A DNA stretch of 64,000 bases from Wyeomyia smithii. Its lineage: Eukaryota; Arthropoda; Insecta; Diptera; Culicidae. The translations under genes and the position numbers were made by a program. The stretch lies in contig NC_073695.1 of NCBI RefSeq assembly GCF_029784165.1, positions 207,781,781-207,845,780 of the forward strand, read 5' to 3'. The notes beneath the pieces are model-generated. The model was given only the letters and a program-made list of their open reading frames with translations. It searched no databases and was not told the origin of the DNA. Shown piece after piece: positions 11,440-23,214 of the stretch (its first letter is position 1; each line of letters opens with the position of its first letter).

Positions 11440-12960
11440 AGAACTTTTGAAGTGACCTAGTGTAGGTTGTAGGTCTTGTTGAGTATAACATTCGCTCATA
11501 CTAGAAATTTTACAAACACCCCCAAAATCTGAAGTTATGGTCAAAATACGGTTTTTGGACCTCAGCGCATATAATATTTTTTAACTCAGTCGTTTATCAA
11601 CCGATTTTCAATATTAAGGCAGTTTTAGAAAGAAGACAAATAGAGCTTTCAAAATATATCCAGGTTTTTACTAATAAGAATAAAACATGTTGAGTTATTT
11701 ATGTTTAAATCTAATTTTTTACACTTTTTCACGCAATTTTTCAATTTAATTTGCAATTTGTCGTTTATTTTTGTAAGAAACATACCACACATATACTATA
11801 ATTTTGAAAGTATTTTTAACTCCGAGTCAAATAAGAGTAGTTTTGTGAAAATCGGTTGATATTTGGCTAAGTTATATATTTTTTAAGAAAACCAGAATTT
11901 TTGGCTTCTATCGCATAATCATTTCATGGAGCTACAAATGATGAAAAAATGCAAGAACTTTTGATGTGACTTAGTGTGAGTTGTAGCTTTAGTCAAGTGT
12001 TACTTGCGCGTTTACTTGAAGTTTCTCAAATACCCCGATAAATCTAAGTTATGGTCAAAACCCTGTTTTTTACCTTAGCTCACATTTTTACGTTCAATAG
12101 CGTTATTTTTCAACCGATTTTTTATGTTTTGGCTGTTTTGGAAAGGCGAAAAATAGAGCTCTTGAAACAAAAAAATATATCTTAAGAGTTCACCTATATG
12201 TGATGAATAGTTTTAAATAAAATAAGATGCTTTATATTAAATAAAACAAGATGATTTATATTTTTTTTTTCAAATTTTCCCAATTGATGAAGAGTTTTAA
12301 AATAAATAAGATAGTTTATGTTATTCTCAAATTTATTCGCAATTTTTCACACATTTTTGTAATTAACGAGCTTCAATTGCTGTAAAATTTGAAAAGTACA
12401 TTTAGTGCCAAACGTAAGCAGTAAGTGTTGTTTATGAAAAACCGTCATAATTTGGCTGGGATATGACTTGATGTTTTCCACCATATACTTAGATTTCATC
12501 AAATCATTTCTCAGCCAAATTTTAACAGATTTTCATTAACAACATCTATTGTTTTCGTTTGGTACTAAAAAGAACTTTCCGAATTTAACAGCAGTTGAAA
12601 CTCCTTCATTACAAAAAAGTGTGAAAAATTGCGAGTAAATTTGGAAAAATTTGAAAATAACATAAACCATTTTATTTATTTTTAAACTTTTCATCACATA
12701 TAGGTGAACTCTTTAGACATATTTATATGTTTCAAAAGCTCGATTTGTCCCCTTCCTAAAACTGCTTAAATATTGAAAATCGGTTGATAAACGACTGAGT
12801 TAAAAAATATTATATGCGCTGAGGTCCAAAAAACCGTATTTTGACCATAACTTCAGATTTTGGGGGTGTTTCGAAAATTTCTAGTATGAGCGAATGTTAC
12901 ACTCAACAAGACCTACAAACTACACTAGGTCACTTCAGAAGTTCTTGCATTTTTTTTTTC
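11440..12960. repeat. Inner inverted repeat of the foldback element
   Basis: Left arm words such as GTTATGGTCAAAATACGG, CATATAATATTTTTTAACTC and AACCGATTTTCAATATT at 11535-11615 reappear reverse complemented at 12755-12860. A second inner pair, GCCAAACG-type and TTAACAGCAG-type words, meets around 12.42-12.56 kb. A repeated internal module (ATTCGCTCATACTAGAAATT, later GCGCGTTTACTTGAAGTTTC) shows that the arm itself is built from diverged tandem modules of about 470 bp. Confidence 0.65.
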
Positions 12961-13375
12961 ATTTGTAGCACAGTGTAATGATTTAAAACATGTATGAATA
13001 ATGAAATTTTCTCGGTACAACTAAAGCGGCGCATTTTTTAATAACATCAAATGAAAGCTCTTGAGTTGCTCTATAAAACGTATAGCCTAGATACAGGGTC
13101 CAGTTTTGTTGACAAACAAAAAAGAGCTGTAATAATCACCATTTATTGAAGAAAAATGCAAATATCCTATATTGAAACCACGACAGCAACTCTTAACAAC
13201 CAGCATTTTATATTTTTTTTATAGGATAGAATGTCGATTTTTGAAGAAATCAATCAAATTAATCATCAATCAAAATCAATGTAATCAAAGTCATAACATT
13301 TTATTTGTTGCGAATGACGATTATTAGAGCGATACTAACTTTTTTTGGATAAGTTCTTCAGCCAGAGACACCGTG

Positions 13376-13481
13376 AATTAATTTCTTTGAAATCGGTTCA
13401 GCCATCTCTGAGAAAATCGAGTGAGATATACCTTTAGTTTTTGCAGTGATTGCTATACCTTTCTAGGATAAAGGCAAAAAG
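13376..13481 (+). repeat. Copy A, right part after the insertion
   Basis: Begins with the second AATT, continues CGGTTCAGCCATCTCTGAG and ends TTGCAGTGATTGCTATACC then TTTCTAGGATAAAGGC. That ending matches copy C at 59078-59107 and, inverted, copy B at 14626-14660. The microsatellite and GCTCAGCTCGTCGA segment seen in B and C is missing, so a short deletion lies at about 13432. Confidence 0.7.
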
Positions 13482-13504
13482 GGAAAAGTGTAAACAGCAA
13501 GAAA

Positions 13505-13662
13505 TACACTAAAGTCGCTTTTTACGCGGGGGATACGTGCCGCGTAAAACAAAAATACCGCGTAAATTTCGGAAACCGCGTAGAAAAATATCGCGTAAAT
13601 TTCGAAATCCGCCGCGTAAAGAAACCCGCGTAAAAAACCGCGTAAGAAGCGACCTAAGTGTA
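13505..13662. mobile_element. 158-bp MITE with TA duplication and CGCGTAAA core
   Basis: Inside flanking TA dinucleotides, the ends read CACTAAAGTCGCTTTTTACG and, on the other side, CGCGTAAGAAGCGACCTAAG followed by TGTA. They form inverted repeats of about 25 bp. The core repeats CCGCGTAAA or CGCGTAAAT at least seven times in both orientations. TA duplication and short TIRs are typical of Tc1/mariner-derived MITEs. Confidence 0.65.
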
Positions 13663-13844
13663 TTCGGGTTGTGCTGGTAGCAGTGGCGTCTATACATACA
13701 AACAAAAATTAAAAAAACATGCCATGATCCGTTGATTGTAATATATCAACAAGGTTTCATATCGAAATATATCGGCATAAATAGTTGAAGGAGTTGTTTA
13801 TAAAACACGACCGCAATTATAACGTAGAATAACGACAGCCTGTC

Positions 13845-14245
13845 TTGGCCAGTGATGGAAACGAAACGAATATGATGCAATCGTCGTTTATTCATCATAC
13901 GTGCACTTCACGAAGTGTACAGGCCGGGGCTAAATTCGAATCCTCTCAACCCATAATGAAATGATGATAGGGTGCATAGGTTACTGGGAGAAAACAAACA
14001 CATGACAAGACTACATCAGCTCTGAGAAGCGATTCGATCGTTGCGTTTGTCTCTCCATAGGCCGGTAGTTACGGGAAGAAAGGATAGCAACCGGAGAAAA
14101 TTATGTCGCCTGAACAGCAGCAGAGGTGTGGTGCGGTGAGAGGGAATGTGTGGGGGAAGGAACTACTTTGGCAGTGGTTGAGTTTAAGCGAGAGTAGGAG
14201 AGCATACACTGTCATTTTCTTTCTTTTTCTGACAAAAAATCATAT
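13845..14245 (-). repeat. Inverted partner of the 425-835 repeat
   Basis: Reverse-complement order of the same landmarks: GTGATGGAAACGAAACGAAT, CATAATGAAATGATGATAGG, TTGCGTTTGTCTCTCCAT, GTCGCCTGAACAGCAGCAGAG, and finally TTTTTCTGACAAAAAATC. It lies in the spacer between repeat copies A and B. Confidence 0.65.
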
Positions 14246-14625
14246 TCATGAGTCAAAAGAATAAGGATATAACAAGTTCTGATCGCTCTCTGTAACAGAG
14301 ACGAATAACTTCATATACCGAGTTGTGCACATTGAGAACCACGTGTTGTGGTGTACACTAATGAATAGAGATATATCGTAAAGAGGAAAGCAAAAAGAGT
14401 GCACCAGCACCGATACTTTGTTTTTCGCATACTGACGACGATAGCAACGCATCCTAGGCTTGTTTTATATGTATTCATTAATCGCTAGAGGTGATTTTTT
14501 TCCTTCGCTGGTCTTGGCAATGATTTTCATTTTGCAACAGGTTTGGGAATACTTTCGATTGGGGTTAATCTCTTTACTGATGTGAAGCAGAAAATTTCCG
14601 TGATAATTCTCTTTCAACTCTTTTT
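14246..14625. other. Unassigned spacer
   Basis: Rest of the spacer between copies A and B; no gene seen. Confidence 0.3.
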
Positions 14626-16040
14626 GCCTTTCTCCTAGAAAGGTATAGCAATCACTGCAAAAACTAAAGGTATAAAAGTGCTCAAAAGGGCCGAATGTCG
14701 TATATCACTCGACTCAGTTCGACGAGCTGAGCATTTTCTGTATGTGTGTGTGTGTACGTGTAACGCTCTCTCAATCTCACTCGATTTTCTCAGAGATGGC
14801 TGAACCGTTTTCATTAAAATAATAGCAAATGAAAGGTCTAGTTGCCTTATAAGACCCTATTGAATTTTATTGTAATCTGATTTCTAGTTTAGAGGTTATG
14901 TATCAAAATGTAAAAATCACGAAACATCAATATCTCAGAAACTACACAACCGATTTGAACAAAATTAATTTCAAATGAACGGGCTACCTGAAGAACCCTT
15001 AACTTTTGAATTTTATGAAGATTGAACTTGTGGTTCAGAAGTTATGGGAAGAAACGTGTTCTGGAGACTATTTAATCTCACTCATGTTTCTCAGAGATGG
15101 CTGGACCGACTTTCATAAAATCAGTGTCATATGGAAGGTCTTTTTGTCCCATAAGACCCTATTGATTTGTTTTGCAAACGGATTATTACTTTGCCTGTTA
15201 TGTTTAAAAATGTGAAATCCAGCTATGAAAAGAAACATATTCCGAAGACTACTTGGACTCACTCACTTTTCTCAGAGATGGTTGAATCGATTTCCACAAA
15301 ATTAGTGTCAAATAGCTGCCTCATAACACCCCATTGAAATTTGCTGTAATCGGGCTGTAACTTCGCCTGTAATGTATCGAAATGTGAAATACACGAAACT
15401 TCATTGTCTTAGAAACTACACAACCGATTTGAACAATATTGATATCAGATGAACAGGCTAGTTAAGAGTTAACTGATGAATTATGATTGAACACGTGGTT
15501 TCAAAGTTTGGTTGCCCTATACGTTTCCTTTCCATCTGATTATAATCGAACTTAAGCACCCGTTAGGTATTAAATTGTTAATAAAACAACGAAAGTCTAT
15601 CATCTCAAAGATTACCTGACTTATTTGAGCATAACTAGTGTCATACGAACGAGTCATCTCTCAAACTTACAAATAACAAACTTCATAACAATTTGATATG
15701 TGGTTCAAAAGCTTTGGAAAGAAAAGAAATTCAAATACTATTTAAAACTATACCCGCATTGATCAATATATATGGCCTCAACATGATTTAAATGTGGTAT
15801 CGTACTATTTGAATGTTCCCGGTGTCGCTCGTAATTAAATTGTTCTAAATTAAGAGTCATTTCTTTTATTACGCTATTTCTTAAGCACATATTATATAAT
15901 TCAATTACAACATCAATATTTTAGAACCCAAAGAGTGAATATACCTTTATTGGATTTGAGCATTCATGTAAATCTATTTTTACGAATAATAAGTTTGAAT
16001 GAGGAAGGCTGAGTTTGACCGCTAGGTGGATTAATTTAGG
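14626..16040 (-). repeat. Large dispersed repeat, copy B (minus strand)
   Basis: The plus strand opens GCCTTTCTCCTAGAAAGGTA, includes GACTCAGTTCGACGAGCTGA and a TG microsatellite at about 14733-14760, and closes GACCGCTAGGTGGATTAATT at 16018-16038. The ends match those of copy C in reverse complement. It is about 1.2 kb shorter than copy C, so it has internal deletions. Together with copy A it makes a giant inverted structure spanning about 8.8-16.0 kb. Confidence 0.7.
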
Positions 16041-17055
16041 TTTTTTATAAATTGATTGTTAACCTTCAAGAGAAGCGTTGATTTTGAATTGTCATTTACC
16101 GATGACACGGGATGATTCTAGTTCTCTTGTTTTTCTCCGTTCCACACACACTGCACGCAAAAGTTGGATGGTGCGAAACCAGTACAAAATTGTGCGTTTT
16201 TAGCGCAATTGTTGATTTGGTTTGGAACCAGTACAATGATTGGGCATAACGCAATTAATGCTCTAGCGTTTTTTCAAAGTATTTGTCAGCTCCAAACTAT
16301 TACACCTAAACAATTTCAGCTGGTATCATGCAGCATTGCAAAGCAAGCGAGAAGCAAAACCTTTCTCCTCCTTTCTGCTTGAGAACGAGACATATGCTAC
16401 GCTTCTCAAGTCTTTTGCACGCTTTCCCCTGAGTAGCAGCAAGCACGCACCGACAGTATGAGTGAGACTAACAAAACTGGCATCAAGTATGTACAGCACG
16501 GGTGTCTCGCTCATTTCGTAAAACGACGAGACATCGTCTTGCGCGTCGCAATCCAAACCGAAAAAGAAGCGAAAGAGCAACCTGCAAATTATATGTGACG
16601 TACCTAGTCTCGTCGCACGCACATGGAAAATCTACGAGCAAGAGAGAAAAAGCAGCCACTAATACACTTGATGTGAGAAATAAAGTGTCGGTATATGATA
16701 CATATTTTGATTTCAATCTATGTCAATGTATTCGCAGTACAACTGCTGCATTATCCTTTTCACACATTTATTGTGCGATTTTAGTGCTAAATTTGTGCGA
16801 ATCGGGAAGTACAATGATTGTACAAGACTTGAACTTTTGCGTGTGTATTTACAGCTATTAGCGGTGACCAAATGACTGAAAGAAAATGCGACGTGACAGA
16901 TCCGGACCAAATTACTAACATGTCCGGACATGTTCAACAATGATCCGGACATGTTCAACAATGATCTGCAGTGCTGCGACCCGCCGGTTGGTGCTTTGCT
17001 AAGGAACGCTGCAATCATATGATTCACCTGCTCAGCCTACATAACTAATTTTCCA
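16041..17055. other. Unassigned region with a short tandem repeat
   Basis: Around 16913-16966 the word ATCCGGACATGTTCAACA occurs twice in full at a 25-bp spacing, with a third partial palindromic version (ACATGTCCGGACATGT) in front. Small open frames here have no recognisable domain. Confidence 0.45.
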
Positions 17056-17130
17056 ATCAATTGCTGTAAGAATGAAGGAATGAAGGAAGGTAAGAATGAA
17101 GGAATGAAGAAAAGAAGGCATGAAGGAATT
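17056..17130. repeat. GAATGAAG microsatellite
   Basis: Imperfect repetition of AAGAATGAAGGAATGAAG over about 75 bp. Confidence 0.8.
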
Positions 17131-20100
17131 TTGGAAACTGACTGAGTTCAAAGCACTTGAAAGTGGCTTTCGTGACGCTCTAGATGCATTCGGTTTTTCG
17201 ATTTGAACCTCGTTACCGTAAGACATAACTCTACGTCTACGATCTTCTATGTCTCGTTTTAAGCATAAAGACTCAAGACATTGTGACCTTTATTTATCTT
17301 TTGTGGCATTCCGATGCTCTTTGTTATCTAATTTCGTTCAAAAATTGTAGATTAGCGATTACAAATACCGTTTTTGTACTATTGATTAGTAATTTCCTTT
17401 AGAGATTTGTTTTGATTGTTAAGTAATATATAATTTGGGTAAGAAATGCAAAGCGGTTAATAACCCGTAAAGACCCGTGACGAAGCTTTTTTTAAATAGT
17501 TGTTCATAGAATTTTATTCAAAGAAAATAGTTGCTCTAAATTTTGGTTAAGGTATTACTCATCTTCACTCCTCCTCGTTTCCGTGAGACGCAAATATTCT
17601 CGTGTTTTTTTTTACTTTTTCAAACTTATATTAAAATCAAATAGTACTGTTTTATGCAGTCCTGGTTAACATTCTAATTAAAAGGACATAAAACTACTAG
17701 AGTATTTCACCAATTCTCGGTAGTCTAGGTCAGTTGTTATGTATGAAATTGAACTTCATTGTAGTCAACCAAAGTTTATAACGGGAAAATTTGTTTCTCA
17801 AAGATAAGAAAGAAAAAAGCTTGTAAATCTATACTTGTTTAGATGAAGAAAAAAAACCCTATACTCGTCTCATCTACTTTTATTGCTATGCACTGGAAAA
17901 AAATGTACTCCACTACACCCCCGTTCAAAGTAGAAATGGAATCCTGACATTCCGCAGATGTGTAAAATGCATGATTGTTTTCATAATCGGTTCGGTGGAT
18001 TCAGTCCCACTTAACTAACCTTTCAACAATCGAGAGTGACGGTAGGCAATTAAATTAACAAAATGTTGGCAGCAGACCGGAAGTTACAAGCCGTCGTTTG
18101 CTATATATAGTCTCGGATAACCGCGCGTGAAAAATCGATAATTCTTTTTAAAGCTGACATCACTGGTGTTGGGTAACGATAATGGAAGCCTTCCTAACCA
18201 TGCACAGAACATAACGTGGTATTTTTTTTTAGACCTCAAATAAAATGATACAAAAACGGAATGAACATGAGGATAAAAAATTTATAAGAGCTGATTTTAT
18301 CACCGTATTGAGTGTATTAACTCCCAGAGCCACCAAGCGATCATAAACGAACAAATATAAGTCATGGATGAAGTTGGATTGAGAGTACATAAACATAAAT
18401 TCGAAACAGAAAACATACACACATTTGCCGTAATGTTTACCGCTTCAAAGTATTAACTAATAAACTTGTTTCGTGTAAATCTCATCATCGTGTAAAGGGA
18501 GGAGATAAATGATACATCAAAACTTTTTCGCAACCTGCGCATTATTTACGCGGAACCATAAAGCAGTCGACCGTCGATATTTCTCCCCACCGAAATCGGG
18601 ACCCACCTTGGAAAACTTTGAATTACTCACTTTGTATCATTTTTTGTTACCTTCCGCGGCAGCCAGATGTTGTCGGAAAATATCTTTTCGCAAGGAGCTT
18701 TTTTGTCTCCAGCAAGTTCAATTTGAAAATAGCATCCGCCCACGTTCATATTAGTATGCCTGAGCTTGAACCTGCCGTGCCTAAAAATGTTAAGAATCTT
18801 TAAAAAACAACCCCTCCTTAAAAACACCCTCCATCGCTATTTTCTGGGAGTTCGAAATAAAGGGAGAAGCTTTTTTTTCTCAAGCAGTGGATGTACATCA
18901 AAGACACCGGCAGTTGTGCATGAAGTGATAACGTGGGGAGCAAAGCCCGGATGATTTGGGTACACCAAATGCTGGAAAATGCCAATCTTTTCTTACCCAC
19001 TGTGACGGAATGCGTGACGGAAAAACTTGAAGGATTGAATATTTCCGTTGTTTCAAACTTTGCTTAGATCAGGACAGAAACAAAAAGCACCCGCTCTACA
19101 TAGTGCGTGTTTTTCCTCAATGGCAGGAGATTCAAAGATGAAGTACAGATGGCAAATAAAAATAGCTTCGCAAAACTTTCATTTTTGTATTTCATTGCGT
19201 AACAGTTTTTTTGTTACCATGAAAGCTATTAACCGACATCGCAAATGCTTTTCACCCGCAAGTGTTCACTGTATCTAAAGACTTAGGGCAGTAAAAAAAC
19301 AGGAAGAGTATTAAATTGTAGTTAAAATCGCACTTTACTCGTACTCTCAGGTTATACGAGACGACATAAAGTACGGGAAATGTTAAGCAGCGAACCTGCC
19401 GGTCTCCAAAATGTAGTTATAATAATGGCTGGTGCTTGTTCGCCCGTGTACAGGAACATCGTAAACACCAAATATTATTTTTCTTTTGTTTTTTATTTCG
19501 CTGCACCTCATACCTTCACACGAACGCGACGTGAAACGGGGTCAAAGACAGGTAAGGGGCGGTACCGGCCCACGACTGTGCCGGCACTCGTCGGCGCGCC
19601 GGTGGGAGAACACTTGCGAGCCATTCGAGTGGGTACCTAACGAGAGAAAAATTCGTGTTTAAAGCCATGTCTACAGTTGCAATTGCCGGGGTGAAAATGA
19701 CCTTCCGAGCTTTCCGAACGGTACATACAATGGCTGCAGGGCCAGACGGCGGTAAGCGGCGCCCGAACCAGCGCCAACTCAGAACTGCGCAAATCCGTGT
19801 GCAACCGCTTTGTGGAGCGGCCGAAAGCCAAACTAAATCAGCGGCATAATTGGGGAGAGAGATGGGTTGAAAAATAAACAACATAATTTAGGGCTGCAGA
19901 TTGGGTCAAGCAGTTGGGCGAATCGGATAATAAATATGAGTTTTTTAAAGTTTTTTTTCTTATCAACGTTCTGTAAAATTAGGAAAACGTGTGGAAGTTT
20001 ATGCCTCCTATTGAATGAAATAAAAACAAGTGATCGCATAATTGTTCATGTTTCGTACATTTTCGACCATTTTTTATGAATCGTCAATTCAACATCCTAT

Positions 20101-21700
20101 GGTTCCAATGAATTCACAGCAGTGTCATAGGGTCAAAACCGCTTTGGCTAAGGCTAAGTTGCTGGTAAAATAACAAATTAATATGTGTTTCTAGATTGAC
20201 TTTATTAAACAAATACTACAGAATTTTGTATTGCTGAAAACCTGGCGAGAAACAATTTTTTTTTACGATTTTTCTTCCTGTCATTTCTAGCTTTTTATTG
20301 CTTGGCTTTGAAAGCTTTTTGTTACTACTTATAGAGAAGTCAATTTACATTGGCACTCAATTGTTCATGCCATGCGAAAAACAACCATTCGAATGCTGTT
20401 GTCGAGTTGATCATTGACTTAACTACGCAACGGTTGATTTATATAACACGTGCGTTGCACGGTAGGAGGTATCGCAGGAAAACACTTCATATTTTACGTT
20501 GTTTTCTCCTATTCTTTCTCTCTCTCTCTCTTCAACATTCTCCACACTCATATTTCTTCTACAACGCAACCCATATTAAGAGCTCACGTTTGCGCTCACG
20601 TCGCACCGAACTATTGTTTTTATTAATCCCATTTTGTTACATGATAGTCATTGAATCAAGTTACTCTTTCTCTCAATCTGCCCCTATCATAGCGCTGCCT
20701 CCAGTTCATGCCCAATGTTCGCAAAAAAAACAGCTAAACCTGTTATTCGAGGAAGGTTTTTTAGTAGAACGGTTAAATAAATCAATCAGGAAAACTACGT
20801 GATGAACAAGTTTTAAAACCAATAAAATAGTATGTTTTCTATTATGCAAAAATATCTTAAGACCGATTTCACGCTAACTCGACCAGGTGTTGACAGCACC
20901 CTCTCAGAATTCAATGAAACTTTTTTGTGTGTGGCGGATTTACTGCGCTGAACAACTTTGCAAATTTTTTTTATTTATCTGCAATAACATTTGAAAAGGG
21001 CTGTTTTTTCTTATAAATCGATATGTTTAAATAATGACAAGAGATAGAAAAAAGTTGCATTTGAAATCCTACACTGGAGTAAACTTATTTTAAAAACAAA
21101 AATTGATTTTAAGAAAACGGTCATCTCAGATTTGTTTCAAAATAAGTTTATTAGATAGATAATTTAGTTGCCTAAAACTCTTGTGATCAAATCAAAGTGG
21201 GCAATATTATAAAAAGAAAGTGTCTCCAATAAAAATCACACAACAAAATATTAGCCAAAAATAAGCCCAAAGTTGCTTAGGGCAGTAAGACCTACACACC
21301 CACAAGGGCTGCCAGCCCCGCGTTCCAGTTGGCGCGTCATAAACAAAATAATATTGATCTTTGGTTGCCTCAGTCAGAAAGAAACAGTTTATAATTGAAT
21401 AAAATCAATGTGGGACAGTTCATGTGTGATGATTTTTGAAAAAAGTAAGTTCAGCTTCTTAGGTGAATTCAAATTTTGATAAACTATTTTAATAAACTAC
21501 TTCAGTGCTGAATACAGCATTGATAAGAATACATATGGGACAGTTGTACTTTTATGGGCAGGACATAAGATAAATCCCTTTTTGAAAACTAGATATGAAG
21601 ATTTTGGGGACTTTTTTTAAGTTTTTTTGGCGTAAGAACTTGTATTTAATAGGGTGGCTGACTGTGAAATATTTAACGAAAATGAGCTCTCCTAAAATGC
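17131..21700. other. Long unassigned stretch
   Basis: AT-rich DNA without a recognised gene. A GC-rich patch at about 19500-19860 contains GTGCCGGCACTCGTCGGCGC and several CpG clusters and looks unique within the window. The 150-codon frame at 20350-20802 reads through TCTC-rich simple sequence and has no family resemblance. Around 20868-20935 an ACGCTAACTCGACCAGGTG segment has the look of a dispersed repeat. Confidence 0.3.
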
Positions 21701-21715
21701 GTATTATATTACTAC

Positions 21716-22022
21716 CAAATGACAAATCGGCGGATATAGTTAAGTGGATAAAACACGGCAGGTTGCAGTGGGCTGGGCATGTAGCTAGAATGCCGGAAAA
21801 ACGACTAGCGAAGACTATATTTAGCAGAAATCCCGATAGAGACCGTCGACTTCGAGGTAGGCCTCGCACTCGTTGGATCTTTGCTGTCGACGAGGATGCC
21901 CGCGAAATAGGTGTTAGGGGAGATTGGAGGATAGCAGCCCAAGACCGAGTGACATGGCGACGTTTCCTGGATTTGGCATTGGATCGATAATCGGTCTGTC
22001 GCCGTAAAACTAAAGTAAAGTA
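21716..22022 (+). pseudogene. 3' end of a non-LTR retrotransposon, C-terminus of the RT protein
   Basis: The frame running to 21990 carries a motif of the kind GRLQWAGHVARMP (residues about 58-70 of the 131-codon frame), then a basic RRLRGRPRTRW segment and an RDWR-like AAQDRVTWRRFLDLALDR end. This is the conserved C-terminal tail of RTE/R4-like endonuclease-reverse transcriptase proteins. The 3' tail after the stop is AAACTAAAGTAAAGTAAG, a short tandem repeat in place of poly-A. Everything upstream of the tail domain is missing: a typical 5'-truncated copy. The frame is open, which suggests fairly recent arrival. Confidence 0.7.
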
Positions 22023-23214
22023 AGTTACTACCAAATGTTTATTACGTTACGGAGTTCTTGATCGAAATGTGAAACTTCTGGTATAATAAATGGCATAGCA
22101 GATAAGTGAAAAGTTGAATAGAAAATCACTGTCTTCAGTTCAATTTTGAAACTTTCAACGAATCAAGAGTTCACTTTCAGTACCTGCAAAAGGCGTTGTA
22201 ATATTGTTTTCAGGTGATTATTCAATAACTACCATTGAACGGATTTCTAACAACAATGCAATCATTGAAATATCTTTCCAATACTAAACTAGTTGAAATA
22301 TGAGTGTAAAAATCGTGTACATTCAACCAATCCAAAACTTACTACCCCTTCGCTCACATTCGGTTGCTTACTGGCTCACTATACATAAAGAATGTGCGAA
22401 AATCAATCGTTCATTTCGATTAGGTAGCCTTAACGCGCAGACAGAGACAAAGACAAGAATCATTTTTTAATGCTCACTATGTTACTTGCTACCATTGAAC
22501 GTATCATCGTATCATCGAGTTGTAATGATGATTCTAATCACAGTTTTTAAGTTAGTAAAAATCATTCTTTAACATCTTTGCAAATTGCGTAATAAGCTTG
22601 AAAAGGTCGTATAATGCATTCATTCAGTTATCGCATAAATGCGTCTTGGCCAGACCGCCCGTGGTATACCCCTCTCTTGAATGTTTGTTTGATACCCATG
22701 TTTTTGTGAGTGTCTTCACTCAATTCCAAATTATACGTACATCATCTTAGCTTCGTTGCGAATTGAATATCTCATTTCGTGTTGGCGAGCAGCGCAACTG
22801 GACCGATGCACTTTGAGGGAATTTGGATCTAGAGTTCGATATAAATATTATTCTGTCTCATGGCTGAAGCGAGATTTTTCTGTTTTGAGCGGTCCTGGCC
22901 AAAAATGCAAACCCCTCCCCGCAGGAGGAGAATGATCATATGAAAACAAATGGTTATTTTATCTTTGAGTCTCGCTTACACTCTTGATATAACATTAAAC
23001 AGATTTCAAATAAAATGATTTACAGTCGAGGTAAACCTATTTTAGTATTGTAGGGAAATTTAGCCAAAGTTGACATGTTGACAATATTTTACGAGGATCA
23101 GATACCTGCTTAATCTATATCTGAGACTTTTTTTACTTATTATAAGGCATAATTTGACTATCACTTTCAGATATCAGCTCATTACCATTAATTTGTATTT
23201 GTAGTTGTATTTAA
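22023..23214. other. Unassigned AT-rich DNA
   Basis: No gene or repeat recognised. Confidence 0.3.

Larger units (their letters stand above)
9971..13375. mobile_element. 3.4 kb foldback DNA element with CACGGTG ends
   Basis: The ends are CACGGTGTCTCTGG (left) and CCAGAGACACCGTG (right), and the inverted match continues about 50 bp inward through TTAGTATCGCTC. Further inverted blocks pair 10385-10600 with 13040-13230 and 11445-11660 with 12730-12945; the innermost pair meets near 12.48 kb. The arms are unequal because the left arm holds extra sequence, including a truncated hAT-type MITE at about 10751-10954. No transposase is encoded, so it is non-autonomous. A 4-bp duplication and ends beginning CAC fit the Chapaev-like part of the CMC superfamily; this assignment is inference. 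Confidence 0.7.

Noticed and set aside
16913..16966. Short direct repeats considered as a CRISPR-like array
   Set aside because: Only two full units at 25-bp spacing with no spacers; this is an insect genome and the feature is a small tandem duplication.
19516..19884. 122-codon minus-strand frame in a GC-rich patch
   Set aside because: GC-rich DNA lacks stops by chance. Frames of like length occur on both strands and no motif is visible.
20350..20802. 150-codon open frame, the longest in its area
   Set aside because: It passes through TCTC-rich simple sequence, has no domain, and shows no codon bias or splice context.
21640..21660. AATAGGGTGGC as left terminus of the transposon ending at 26290
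   Set aside because: Only about 9 bases agree, and unrelated retrotransposon relics lie between.
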